38,703 bases of DNA. Source: Bacteroidales bacterium. Its GTDB lineage: Bacteria; Bacteroidota; Bacteroidia; Bacteroidales; Muribaculaceae. The notes under the pieces are model-generated. The model was given only the letters and a program-made list of their open reading frames with translations. It ran no database searches and was not told the origin of the DNA. Each line of letters opens with the position of its first letter. Position 1 is the stretch's first letter. Positions 6,894 through 13,517 of this stretch are shown piece after piece. The stretch covers positions 1 to 38,703 of the forward strand of contig JAAVFL010000030.1 in the NCBI GenBank assembly GCA_014800795.1. Reading direction: 5' to 3'. The translations under genes were made by a program, and so were the position numbers.

Positions 6894-7964
6894 ATGAAAG
6901 CGTGTAAGCCGGTTTACTTTCCCAATATGGATCTGGTTCGCTACGTACTCGCCTTTGGCGTTGTGGTGGCGCATTTCAATTTGTTGACAGATCATTCGGT
7001 GTGGTTTTTCATATCGTCGGCCGACTGCGTGGGTGCATTTTTCGCACTTAGCGGCTTTCTGGTTTATCCGTCGTTCGAGAAAGTCCCCGACCTGAGAAAA
7101 TATTGCGCAGACCGCGCATTCCGCATACTCCCGCCATATTTCACCATCGTATTTCTCTGTGCCGCCGGACTCGTCTTTGCGAGCGATCTAACCCCTGCCG
7201 AGTACTTCAGCTCACCGGGATTCTGGAAATATCTGGCAGCCAATCTTACCTTTCTCAACTGGATCCACCCCTCGCTGCCCGGTGTCTTTCAGGGCGACAG
7301 CTACGTTGTAGATGCCGTTAACGGCTCGCTCTGGACCATGAAGGTAGAGTGGTGTCTGTATCTCTCCGTACCGCTCGTGGTGTGGGTCATACGCCGTTTC
7401 CGTCTCAACAGATATAAAACCGTAGCAGCAATAATAGCGCTCTCAATCATATATCGCCTCGGATTCGCATATCTCTATGAAATCACTGGCAGCGAAATGT
7501 TGAGAATACTCTCACGGCAGTTCTTCGGACAGCTATCGTATTTTTACGTCGGTGTACTGATATATTTTAGCCGCGACCGATTCAGCGCCAATCTGCTGCG
7601 GATGTTCTGTCTGGGGCTCACGCTCTATCTGCTGACCCCTCTGGTTCCATACGGACACATCATCCTCTCCCCTGTAGCGGTTAGTGTCTGCGTGCTCGCC
7701 CTCTCGCTCACCACCCGCACCCCGGCCATACTCCGTCACCGCCACAACGTCTCCTACGAGATATATCTGTTTCATTTCCCGATCGAGCAGTTGCTTATAT
7801 TTGCCGGACTCAATGCCCTGCCGGTGTGGGCATCGCTGACCCTCGTCGCGGCGGCCACCGTCGTTCTCGCCCTGCTATGCCACTTTACCGTCGGACTGCC
7901 ATTCCTGCGCCTCAAAAGAAAACTGCGGGGAAAAGCCGGTGAGAATGGTAGAGGACAGATGTAA
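6894..7964 (+). CDS. Acyltransferase family 3 membrane protein
   Basis: A polytopic inner-membrane acyltransferase (about 356 residues, roughly ten spans), of the family that O-acetylates or acylates surface sugars, peptidoglycan or lipids. The N-terminal YFPNMDLVRYVLAFGVVVAHF carries the conserved Arg and the catalytic-type His. RAFRILPPYF is the second conserved family element, and the C-terminal SYEIYLFHFPIEQ is also typical. The start is ambiguous: ATG at 6864 adds ten residues but lies about 3 nt from the predicted transcript start, so 6894 is preferred. The substrate is unknown and no polysaccharide cluster is adjacent. Confidence 0.85.
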   Translation: MKACKPVYFPNMDLVRYVLAFGVVVAHFNLLTDHSVWFFISSADCVGAFFALSGFLVYPSFEKVPDLRKYCADRAFRILPPYFTIVFLCAAGLVFASDLTPAEYFSSPGFWKYLAANLTFLNWIHPSLPGVFQGDSYVVDAVNGSLWTMKVEWCLYLSVPLVVWVIRRFRLNRYKTVAAIIALSIIYRLGFAYLYEITGSEMLRILSRQFFGQLSYFYVGVLIYFSRDRFSANLLRMFCLGLTLYLLTPLVPYGHIILSPVAVSVCVLALSLTTRTPAILRHRHNVSYEIYLFHFPIEQLLIFAGLNALPVWASLTLVAAATVVLALLCHFTVGLPFLRLKRKLRGKAGENGRGQM

Positions 7965-7991
7965 TAATATCTGTTTTCTTAACGTTATCTG

Positions 7992-8018
7992 AGTGTCGGG
8001 CCCTGATGTCCCGACACT
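7992..8018 (+). promoter_or_regulatory. Hairpin just before the DUF4230 lipoprotein start
   Basis: AGTGTCGGG (7992-8000) and CCCGACACT (8010-8018) form a perfect 9-bp stem with a 9-nt loop, ending 7 nt before the ATG at 8026. No T tract follows, so it may be a translational control element or a poor terminator for the acyltransferase gene. Confidence 0.4.
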
Positions 8019-8025
8019 TATGCCT

Positions 8026-8625
8026 ATGAATATCCGATTTTTTCTCATAGCTTTTGCCGCAGCCGGCTTGTTGGCTTCGTGTAGCCGGGGCGCGGTGAAG
8101 GTTGAGGATACAGCTGTGAAGATGGCGGCAGATCTGCGCGATGTCAGCCGTCTGTCGCTTGTGGAAATGTCTGTCAACAAGGTTGGCTCCATCAGCGACA
8201 GCGGGGCTACGGGGTTCGCCTCTCTGCTCAATATGCTCAAGGTGGGTGATCGCGTGGGGGTCTATTCATACCACACATATCTTGAGGCCTTTATTGACCT
8301 TTCGGCCATTGAATCTGACGATGTGGAGGTAGATGAGGCGCGCAGATTGGTTAAAGTGCGTCTGCCGCAGATCGAAGTGCGTATCTCCGGTCGGGATGCC
8401 ACGGTGACGGAGGAACACTACCGCGTCACGGGCATGCGCAGCTCCATATCGCCCGTCGAACGGGCGCGTCTCAAGGAGCTGATGAACAGTGCCGTCAGGA
8501 GCGAACTACGTCAGAACGATGCCTACGGGCATATGCTCCTTGACACCGCGCGTAGCAAAGCTGTCGGCTACATCTCTGCCCTGCTTGCATCTATGGGCTA
8601 CAGCAGTGAAATCACGTTCAGGTAA
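8026..8625 (+). CDS. DUF4230 family lipoprotein
   Basis: A 199-residue protein starting MNIRFFLIAF, with a lipoprotein signal ending in LLASC, so it is predicted to be acylated and anchored in the envelope. An in-frame upstream Met is rejected because it would bury the signal peptide. The mature part has the DUF4230 pattern: an N-terminal helix, a beta-rich middle (VGVYSYHTYLEAFIDLS, VRLPQIEVRISG) and C-terminal helices beginning VERARLKELMNSAVRSEL. Function is unknown. A second, diverged DUF4230 gene begins 20 nt after the stop, so the pair likely forms one transcript and perhaps one complex. Confidence 0.75.
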   Translation: MNIRFFLIAFAAAGLLASCSRGAVKVEDTAVKMAADLRDVSRLSLVEMSVNKVGSISDSGATGFASLLNMLKVGDRVGVYSYHTYLEAFIDLSAIESDDVEVDEARRLVKVRLPQIEVRISGRDATVTEEHYRVTGMRSSISPVERARLKELMNSAVRSELRQNDAYGHMLLDTARSKAVGYISALLASMGYSSEITFR

Positions 8626-8645
8626 TCCACCTATCCCTAACGGTT

Positions 8646-9215
8646 ATGAAATATATAGTCAGACTTACGGTTACGCTCCTTCTGCTTGTATCGGCAGCTG
8701 TGGGCGGCATCTACATTTACCGCCATTTCACGGCTCCCGCAGACGATACGTCGGGAATGGAGATAGGCGATACGCGCATCGAGGGGATACGCGAAATGGT
8801 GAAGCTTTGCACTCTCGAAATCGAGGATGAAGTGGCGCTCCGCGATTCCATTAACGGGAAGTGGCTCTTTGCCAAAGCGCGTCTTACCGGCGAGGTGAGT
8901 TTCGATGCGGAAAAACTGCAATGGGATACGCGCGGCGATACACTCGTCATCACCCTTCCCCCTGAAACTGTCGCCATACGTGAGTCCACTCTTCCCGGCT
9001 CGTATCAGGTGATTGATACCTGGGACGATTCTCTGTTCGGCCTCGGCAAACTCACAACAGCGGAGGAAAACGCCCTCAAGCGTCGTCTGATCGCACGTTA
9101 CCGCTCCGACATCTATCGGAAAGGATACGTTGAGCGCGCCCGTGCCAACGCACTCCGCACTCTCCGCCAGCTCACCGCCCATCTCAACTCTCCCCAATCG
9201 GTAATTATTAATTAA
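8646..9215 (+). CDS. DUF4230 family membrane-anchored protein
   Basis: A 189-residue protein with an N-terminal hydrophobic segment (residues 4-24, LTVTLLLLVSAAVGGIYIY) without a lipobox cysteine, so it is likely an inner-membrane anchor with the domain in the periplasm. The domain (about 40-185) shares the layout of its upstream neighbour: REMVKLCTLEIEDEV, then the strand DTLVITLPPETVAIRE, then C-terminal helices with RARANALRTLRQL. The two genes probably arose by duplication, but sequence identity is low. The function of DUF4230 proteins is not known. Confidence 0.75.
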   Translation: MKYIVRLTVTLLLLVSAAVGGIYIYRHFTAPADDTSGMEIGDTRIEGIREMVKLCTLEIEDEVALRDSINGKWLFAKARLTGEVSFDAEKLQWDTRGDTLVITLPPETVAIRESTLPGSYQVIDTWDDSLFGLGKLTTAEENALKRRLIARYRSDIYRKGYVERARANALRTLRQLTAHLNSPQSVIIN

Positions 9216-9312
9216 CGGTCAGCGATAGCGCGTTTGCAGGGATTGAAGCCGGCGACCCCGCTTATGGAATCACCCTGTTATCAAATTGCGGATTACCAAT
9301 TGAATAAAAGTT

Positions 9313-9354
9313 TTCTCCCCGCTGTATGGCGTTCAGACCATACGGCGGGGAGAA
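9313..9354. terminator. Bidirectional terminator between convergent units
   Basis: A 17-bp stem (9313-9329 with 9338-9354, one G-T pair) and 8-nt loop, with an A/T flank on the DUF4230 side. It separates the plus-strand DUF4230 pair from the minus-strand GH125 gene. Confidence 0.65.
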
Positions 9355-9409
9355 TGCTTACCTTAGTGTACCTATATATTCAAATTAACTTTTTCTTCAG
9401 GTATCAGGC

Positions 9410-10876
9410 TCATACCTCGATTGAGTTGAGCAGCTCGATCTTGCCCTCTTTTACAAGCTTGGTGATGAGCTCGCCGAACAGTGTGTTCTGCCATGCGAAC
9501 CAGTCGCGGGTATAGTGGGTAGGATCGTTTACGTCAAACGATTCGTGAATGAATCCCTTTCCGGCATCGGTATTGAGCAGCATGGTGATGCAATCGCGGA
9601 TCTCGTTGTCGTCGGTAGAGGTGAAAGCCTTCATCATGATACTCATAGGCCATGCCATATAGTAGCCGATATGCGGTCCGCCGATACCTTCACCCTTCTC
9701 GCCACGGAAGAAATAGGGGTTGTTCTCGCTCCAGATGAACTTGCGGGTGTTCTGGTAGATGGGGTCGTTGGGATCCATTCCGTCAAGGTAGGGCATAGCC
9801 AGAAGGCTCGGAACGTTGGCGTCGTCCATCAGCAGATAGTTGCCGAAACCGTCGACCTCGAAGGCATACATGGGCCCGAATTCGGGATGGTTGTAAACGG
9901 CATACTGCTTGAGGGCGCCGTCAACTTCGTCGGCGAGCGCGTTGCAACGGGCGGCGAATTCCTCGTTCTTGTTTACGGTAGAGAGAATTTCGGCTGCCTT
10001 GCGGAGCGATGCCACAGCGAAGAAGTTGGAGGGTACAAGATATTGGAGGGTGGTTGCGTCGTCCGAGGGGCGGAAGCTCGATACGATCAGTCCACAGGGC
10101 TTTACTGGTGCGCCCCAGCCGTCGTTGTTCAGGGTGTCGAGAGCGCGCTCGGTCTTACGCTGGAAACGATACGGACCACGGTCCTCTTTACGCTGCTGAG
10201 TGACGAAAGTGTTGTATATGTTCTCCATCGCTGCGAGCCACTCTTCGTCGAAGATGCTTGCATCGCCGGTCTCTTTCCAGTAGGCGTAGGCCAGACGGAT
10301 AGGGTAGCAGAGCGAGTCTATCTCCCATTTGCGTTCGTGAAGCTCGGGCTTCATATCGGTGAGGTCGCTCATCCAGTCGCCTCCGGTGGGACCGTCGTTG
10401 AATGCGTTGGCATACGGATCGATTATGATACATTTGAACTGGCGGCGTATCACACCTTCAAGCATATCCTTCAGCTCGGCATCGTCGTTGGCAAGCTGGA
10501 TGTAGGGAAATACCTGTGCGCCGGAATCACGGAGCCACATGGCGTGTATGTCGCCGGTGTATACGAAAGTGTCGTGTTTGCCATCCTCGCCTACACGATA
10601 GTGAACCGTGGTGTCGAGCGTATTGGGGAAGCAGTTCTCGAACATCCAGGCCAGTTTGGGATTCTTGATCTGTTTTTTGATGTCGGCGATATGCTTCTCC
10701 ACCGCTTTCGATTTAAAGAGCCGGTCGGCCTTGGCTGGACGGAGAGTTCTGGTGTAATCGGGCTTTACTGCCACGGCAGTGTTGTCGGCTGCACACACAG
10801 GCACGGGAGCCGCCTGAGCGTCGGAAGCCATGAATAGTGCGGCGGTTGCCGCGATAGCGACGGTAATAGATTTCAT
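9410..10876 (-). CDS. GH125 exo-alpha-1,6-mannosidase
   Basis: A 488-residue secreted enzyme with a signal peptide (residues 1-22, ending AQA). GH125 enzymes are metal-independent (DUF1237) inverting alpha-1,6-mannosidases with an (alpha/alpha)6 fold. Clear family marks are FENCFPNTLDTTVHY (79-93), TGDIHAMWLRDSGAQ (107-121), the GPTGGDWMSDLTDMKPELHERKWEIDSLCYP stretch in two parts around 162-192, and the C-terminal HYTRDWFAWQNTLFGEL. It lies 137 bp downstream of the GH76 gene on the same strand. The pair fits debranching and backbone trimming of yeast-type alpha-mannan or N-glycan mannose. No SusC/SusD or regulator is adjacent. Confidence 0.92.
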   Translation of the reverse strand: MKSITVAIAATAALFMASDAQAAPVPVCAADNTAVAVKPDYTRTLRPAKADRLFKSKAVEKHIADIKKQIKNPKLAWMFENCFPNTLDTTVHYRVGEDGKHDTFVYTGDIHAMWLRDSGAQVFPYIQLANDDAELKDMLEGVIRRQFKCIIIDPYANAFNDGPTGGDWMSDLTDMKPELHERKWEIDSLCYPIRLAYAYWKETGDASIFDEEWLAAMENIYNTFVTQQRKEDRGPYRFQRKTERALDTLNNDGWGAPVKPCGLIVSSFRPSDDATTLQYLVPSNFFAVASLRKAAEILSTVNKNEEFAARCNALADEVDGALKQYAVYNHPEFGPMYAFEVDGFGNYLLMDDANVPSLLAMPYLDGMDPNDPIYQNTRKFIWSENNPYFFRGEKGEGIGGPHIGYYMAWPMSIMMKAFTSTDDNEIRDCITMLLNTDAGKGFIHESFDVNDPTHYTRDWFAWQNTLFGELITKLVKEGKIELLNSIEV

Positions 10877-11013
10877 TTTTCAAAAAAATTGAGTTAGCAA
10901 TCTTCCGGAGAGGGAGAAAGGGGAGGGAGAGGTGAAAAATGGGTTATGCAGGGAGGGGCGTCCTCGGCAGCGACCGTTCTCGCAGGGTCTCTGCCAGTGA
11001 AGAAAGTTATTGG

Positions 11014-12234
11014 TTAATGTTTATCGGACCGGCAGCTGTAGAGGGCGGCTGTGGCGAGCATTTCTGTCGCAGCGCCCTGTGTAAGAAGCCATTTGCGTTT
11101 ATCAGGTGTTGCATTTTCCCAATCCTCTTCAAAGAGACCGGTGGAGGTGTCGCGCCCGGTTGCCCAGGCGTAGTCGAGGTTGCGGAGGAAACTGTCCATG
11201 TACTCAGGATTTCCGTCGGCAAGGAACAGTTCGTGGAATCCGCGCATCATCACGGCCATGAACCACACGTTGCCTCTGCCGAAGCGGGGGAATTCGCCTA
11301 TGCTGTCGGTGGCGCTACGGTCGAAGAAACGGCTGTGGGCCGAGGCGGCTATATCGCGGGCGTCGGTCAGATATCGGTCGTCGCCCGTTATGTTGTAGAG
11401 GAGAGTGGCTGCCTGAAGCATCTGACCGCTGTTGTAAGCGAATTTCGCCCGTCCGATCTTGCCGTTCAGAAGCTTATGGTCGAAGTACAGGCAGTCGGCT
11501 GTGTCCTGTAGATTCTCTTTCGTCCAGCTGTAGAGGTTGCGGCCGGCATCGAGATATGCCGTGTCGGACGTAGCCTTGAAGAGCTTTAGAGCGTATACTG
11601 ATCCGGGAGCGTTCGAGCAGGTGTTTTTTCCGCCCTTTTTCTGCTCGCACCAGTAGATACCTCCGCCCAGAAGGCTGTCGGTGCCGCTCTCGATGAACTT
11701 CCATATCTCTTTGGCCTTGTCGAGGTATGCAGTGTTGCCTGTGGCATCGTAGAGGTCTGTGAAATCGATTCCCAGCCATACGTTGTCGTCGTAGAAACGG
11801 TCGCTTTGAGGAGCGCCGTTAACATATGAGGCATAGGCGGCCGGGGTGCGGAGAGTGTCGTAATATTGGTTCAGTCCGGGAAGCACACGTTCTTCAAGAA
11901 GTGTGAGATATGTGGTGTCGCCGGTTGCGTCGTAGAGAGCGCGTACAGCCGAAAGAGTTCCGGAATAGGGCCAGAGATACGAATAGGGATTTTTTTCGTT
12001 GGTGTCTTCTCCCGCAAGGTAACCTGCCTTGTAGCTCTCGTCGTGAGGATAATTCTCGCGCAGCAGACATTCTCCTGCAATACCGAAATGGGTATACAGC
12101 GAATCAAGCGTTTCTCCAGCCATAAGTGCATATTTGCATTCAGAGGCGGCTGTCGCCTGCTTCTGAGCCGGGTTGCACGCCGCAACCATGGCGAGAACTG
12201 TGAGTACCGGTAAAAATAGTCTGACAGATTTCAT
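11014..12234 (-). CDS. GH76 family lipoprotein, alpha-1,6-mannanase-like
   Basis: A 406-residue lipoprotein (signal ending VAAC, Cys20). Residues about 40-400 form a GH76-type (alpha/alpha)6 barrel: SYLWPYSGTLSAVRALYDATGD, the paired catalytic aspartates in RFYDDNVWLGIDF (Asp149-Asp150), GGIYWCEQKKGGKNTCSNAP (191-210) and YNSGQML. Characterised GH76 enzymes from Bacteroides cut the alpha-1,6-mannose backbone of fungal mannan at the cell surface or in the periplasm. The downstream GH125 would then trim alpha-1,6-mannose from the ends. A -7 box lies about 70 nt upstream. Mannan is the likely substrate, but GH76 also includes enzymes of other specificity. Confidence 0.88.
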   Translation of the reverse strand: MKSVRLFLPVLTVLAMVAACNPAQKQATAASECKYALMAGETLDSLYTHFGIAGECLLRENYPHDESYKAGYLAGEDTNEKNPYSYLWPYSGTLSAVRALYDATGDTTYLTLLEERVLPGLNQYYDTLRTPAAYASYVNGAPQSDRFYDDNVWLGIDFTDLYDATGNTAYLDKAKEIWKFIESGTDSLLGGGIYWCEQKKGGKNTCSNAPGSVYALKLFKATSDTAYLDAGRNLYSWTKENLQDTADCLYFDHKLLNGKIGRAKFAYNSGQMLQAATLLYNITGDDRYLTDARDIAASAHSRFFDRSATDSIGEFPRFGRGNVWFMAVMMRGFHELFLADGNPEYMDSFLRNLDYAWATGRDTSTGLFEEDWENATPDKRKWLLTQGAATEMLATAALYSCRSDKH

Positions 12235-12302
12235 GGGTTAGTGGTAATGGTCTGTTTGATGACCGGAGTTTCATGGTATTTCCGGCTGTGTTTGAACTGA
12301 TG

Positions 12303-12310
12303 CAAAGATA
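12303..12310 (-). promoter_or_regulatory. Promoter -7 box of the GH76-GH125 unit
   Basis: TATCTTTG on the minus strand matches TAnnTTTG. The leader would be about 65 nt. No TTTG is found at the usual distance, so an activator may be needed. Confidence 0.45.
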
Positions 12311-12358
12311 CGGGCATACTTGTTAATAATATGTGTCGGTTTTAGCCGAATAGCGCCA

Positions 12359-12391
12359 CTTGCAGCGCCCGCCGCCGGATGTTTACATTTT
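12359..12391 (+). promoter_or_regulatory. Possible promoter of the candidate RNA
   Basis: CTTG (12359-12362), 21 nt, then TACATTTT (12384-12391), which matches seven of eight -7 positions. The predicted start is near 12397-12400. Confidence 0.4.
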
Positions 12392-12397
12392 CTGCAA

Positions 12398-12621
12398 AAT
12401 AGCGCACACCCATCCCGTGAACATATTTACTTATGTATGTGTTGGATATAGTGAACACACGAGAGACACGGATGGGATAGCAATCCCTCCTCCTTAATCC
12501 CGGCCGGAAGGTCCGCTCACGGCAACGGTGGCGGATGGCAGAAGGCTGTGGTGGAGCAAGTGGCGTTGGAAGCGACGCCGGTCCGCCGTTTCAGGGTTGT
12601 TTCAATCACATGCCCTTTTTT
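12398..12621 (+). ncRNA. Candidate structured non-coding RNA of about 220 nt
   Basis: There is no credible coding frame here, but the plus strand has a run of stems. CCCATCC and GTG near 12411-12419 pair with CAC and GGATGGG near 12467-12476, with a bulged C. Further stems are TGTGTT/AACACA within that loop, GGGAT-agca-ATCCC (12474-12487), TCCGC-CAC/GTG-GCGGA (about 12512-12535) and GGCGT/ACGCC (about 12562-12579). It starts after a promoter-like sequence and ends in a stem with six T residues (12593-12621). I do not recognise tmRNA, RNase P or SRP hallmarks. A 6S-like or family-specific RNA is possible. Start and end are approximate. Confidence 0.45.
12593..12621 (+). terminator. Intrinsic terminator of the candidate RNA
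   Basis: AGGGTTGT pairs with ACA-T-GCCCT (one bulge) and is followed by a run of six T residues at 12616-12621. It points in the plus direction, where no protein gene lies upstream, which supports a transcript in this gap. Confidence 0.5.
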
Positions 12622-12627
12622 AATATA

Positions 12628-12663
12628 AAACCGTCGGTTTCCGGATTCGGATACCGACGGTTT
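12628..12663. terminator. Terminator of the rplU-rpmA unit
   Basis: AAACCGTCGGT (12628-12638) pairs with ACCGACGGTTT (12653-12663) around a 14-nt loop. On the minus strand it comes 43 bp after the rpmA stop and is followed by TTTTATATT-type sequence. Confidence 0.7.
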
Positions 12664-12705
12664 CTGTTTTTCTTTGTCAGGCTCAGAGGGTCTGACAGCG
12701 GCGTT

Positions 12706-12969
12706 TTACGCTTCGCCCTGAGGCTGAACGCTGATGAAACGGCGTCCTTCCTTACCCTGGGTGAATACCACTGTACCTTCAACGAGAGCGTAGAGAGTGT
12801 GATCCTTACCCATGCCTACATTCAGACCGGGATGATGCACGGTTCCGCGCTGACGTTTGATGATATTGCCTGCCTTGGCGTGCTGACCGCCAAAAATCTT
12901 CACTCCGAGTCGTTTGCTTTCTGACTCACGGCCGTTCTTAGAACTACCAACACCTTTTTTATGTGCCAT
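12706..12969 (-). CDS. rpmA: 50S ribosomal protein L27
   Basis: An 87-residue basic protein that binds near the peptidyl-transferase centre of the large ribosomal subunit. It begins [20 protein letters not shown] and contains [18 protein letters not shown] and [20 protein letters not shown], the conserved L27 core. The N-terminus starts directly with the functional tail, without the extra cleaved peptide seen in Firmicutes. It follows rplU by 25 nt in the usual L21-L27 order and is closed by a strong terminator. Confidence 0.98.
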   Translation of the reverse strand: MAHKKGVGSSKNGRESESKRLGVKIFGGQHAKAGNIIKRQRGTVHHPGLNVGMGKDHTLYALVEGTVVFTQGKEGRRFISVQPQGEA

Positions 12970-12994
12970 TTCTTTTTGAGTTTTTGGAGGTTAG

Positions 12995-13315
12995 TTAAGC
13001 AATTACGTCTTTAATTACAATCTGCGAGAAGTACTGACGGTGACCGTTGAGACGACGGTAGTCGTTGCGGCGCTTCTTCTTGAAGACAATCACCTTGTCG
13101 CCCTTTACGAGCGGTTTCTTTACTTCGCATACTACTTTGGCTCCCTCTACGGTGGGCGCGCCTACCTTAACGGCACCGTCGGCGTCTACGAGAAGAACGC
13201 GGCCGAATACTACTTCGTCGCCCTCTTTGGTGTCTTCGCCGAGATAGTGTACATACAGGAACTTACCGGCTTCTGCCTTGAACTGCTGTCCCTGGATTTC
13301 TACAATTGCGTACAT
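12995..13315 (-). CDS. rplU: 50S ribosomal protein L21
   Basis: A 106-residue large-subunit protein that binds 23S r[43 protein letters not shown] and the C-terminal basic [17 protein letters not shown] are the standard L21 landmarks. It is first in a two-gene unit with rpmA. The unit has a full-consensus promoter at 13403-13434 and an 80-nt leader with two GC-rich hairpins, which may serve feedback control. Confidence 0.98.
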   Translation of the reverse strand: MYAIVEIQGQQFKAEAGKFLYVHYLGEDTKEGDEVVFGRVLLVDADGAVKVGAPTVEGAKVVCEVKKPLVKGDKVIVFKKKRRNDYRRLNGHRQYFSQIVIKDVIA

Positions 13316-13398
13316 CTTAAATGTATGTTGTTTAAATGTTTATGCCCGCAGGCGGGCGTCTCCGCCGCTTATTCCGGAGCCTGCTTTAGCGAAAATTG
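13316..13398 (-). promoter_or_regulatory. Structured leader of rplU-rpmA
   Basis: The transcribed leader (about 83 nt) can form GCCCG-cagg-CGGGC at 13344-13357 and, further upstream, CTCCG/CGGAG between about 13360 and 13379. Ribosomal protein operons are often autoregulated through such leaders; L21 leaders are known in other phyla. Whether this one binds L21 is inference. Confidence 0.4.
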
Positions 13399-13402
13399 CC
13401 CA

Positions 13403-13434
13403 CAAAGTTACTCATTCTCCGCCAATTATCCAAA
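13403..13434 (-). promoter_or_regulatory. Promoter of rplU-rpmA
   Basis: On the minus strand there is TTTG (13431-13434), 20 nt, then TAACTTTG (13403-13410), an exact consensus promoter, as expected for a highly expressed ribosomal operon. Confidence 0.8.
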
Positions 13435-13517
13435 TAATATTTACCTTATCGCTGCAAAAGCTGTAGTTAGCGCTGTGCTTTTTCGGACTGTGGCGGTCAG
13501 GAGAGGGGAAGGGCTGT

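Noticed and set aside
9515-10837. Open frame of 440 codons antisense to GH125
   Set aside because: The GH125 frame has clear family motifs and a signal peptide; the antisense frame has neither.
12481-12540. SRP RNA-like GGCCGGAAGG sequence
   Set aside because: Only a few bases resemble the SRP tetraloop region; the surrounding pairing and the GCAGC asymmetric loop are missing.
12535-12924. Plus-strand frame of 129 codons across the rpmA terminator
   Set aside because: It is antisense to the L27 gene and includes the terminator hairpin, so it is not a gene.
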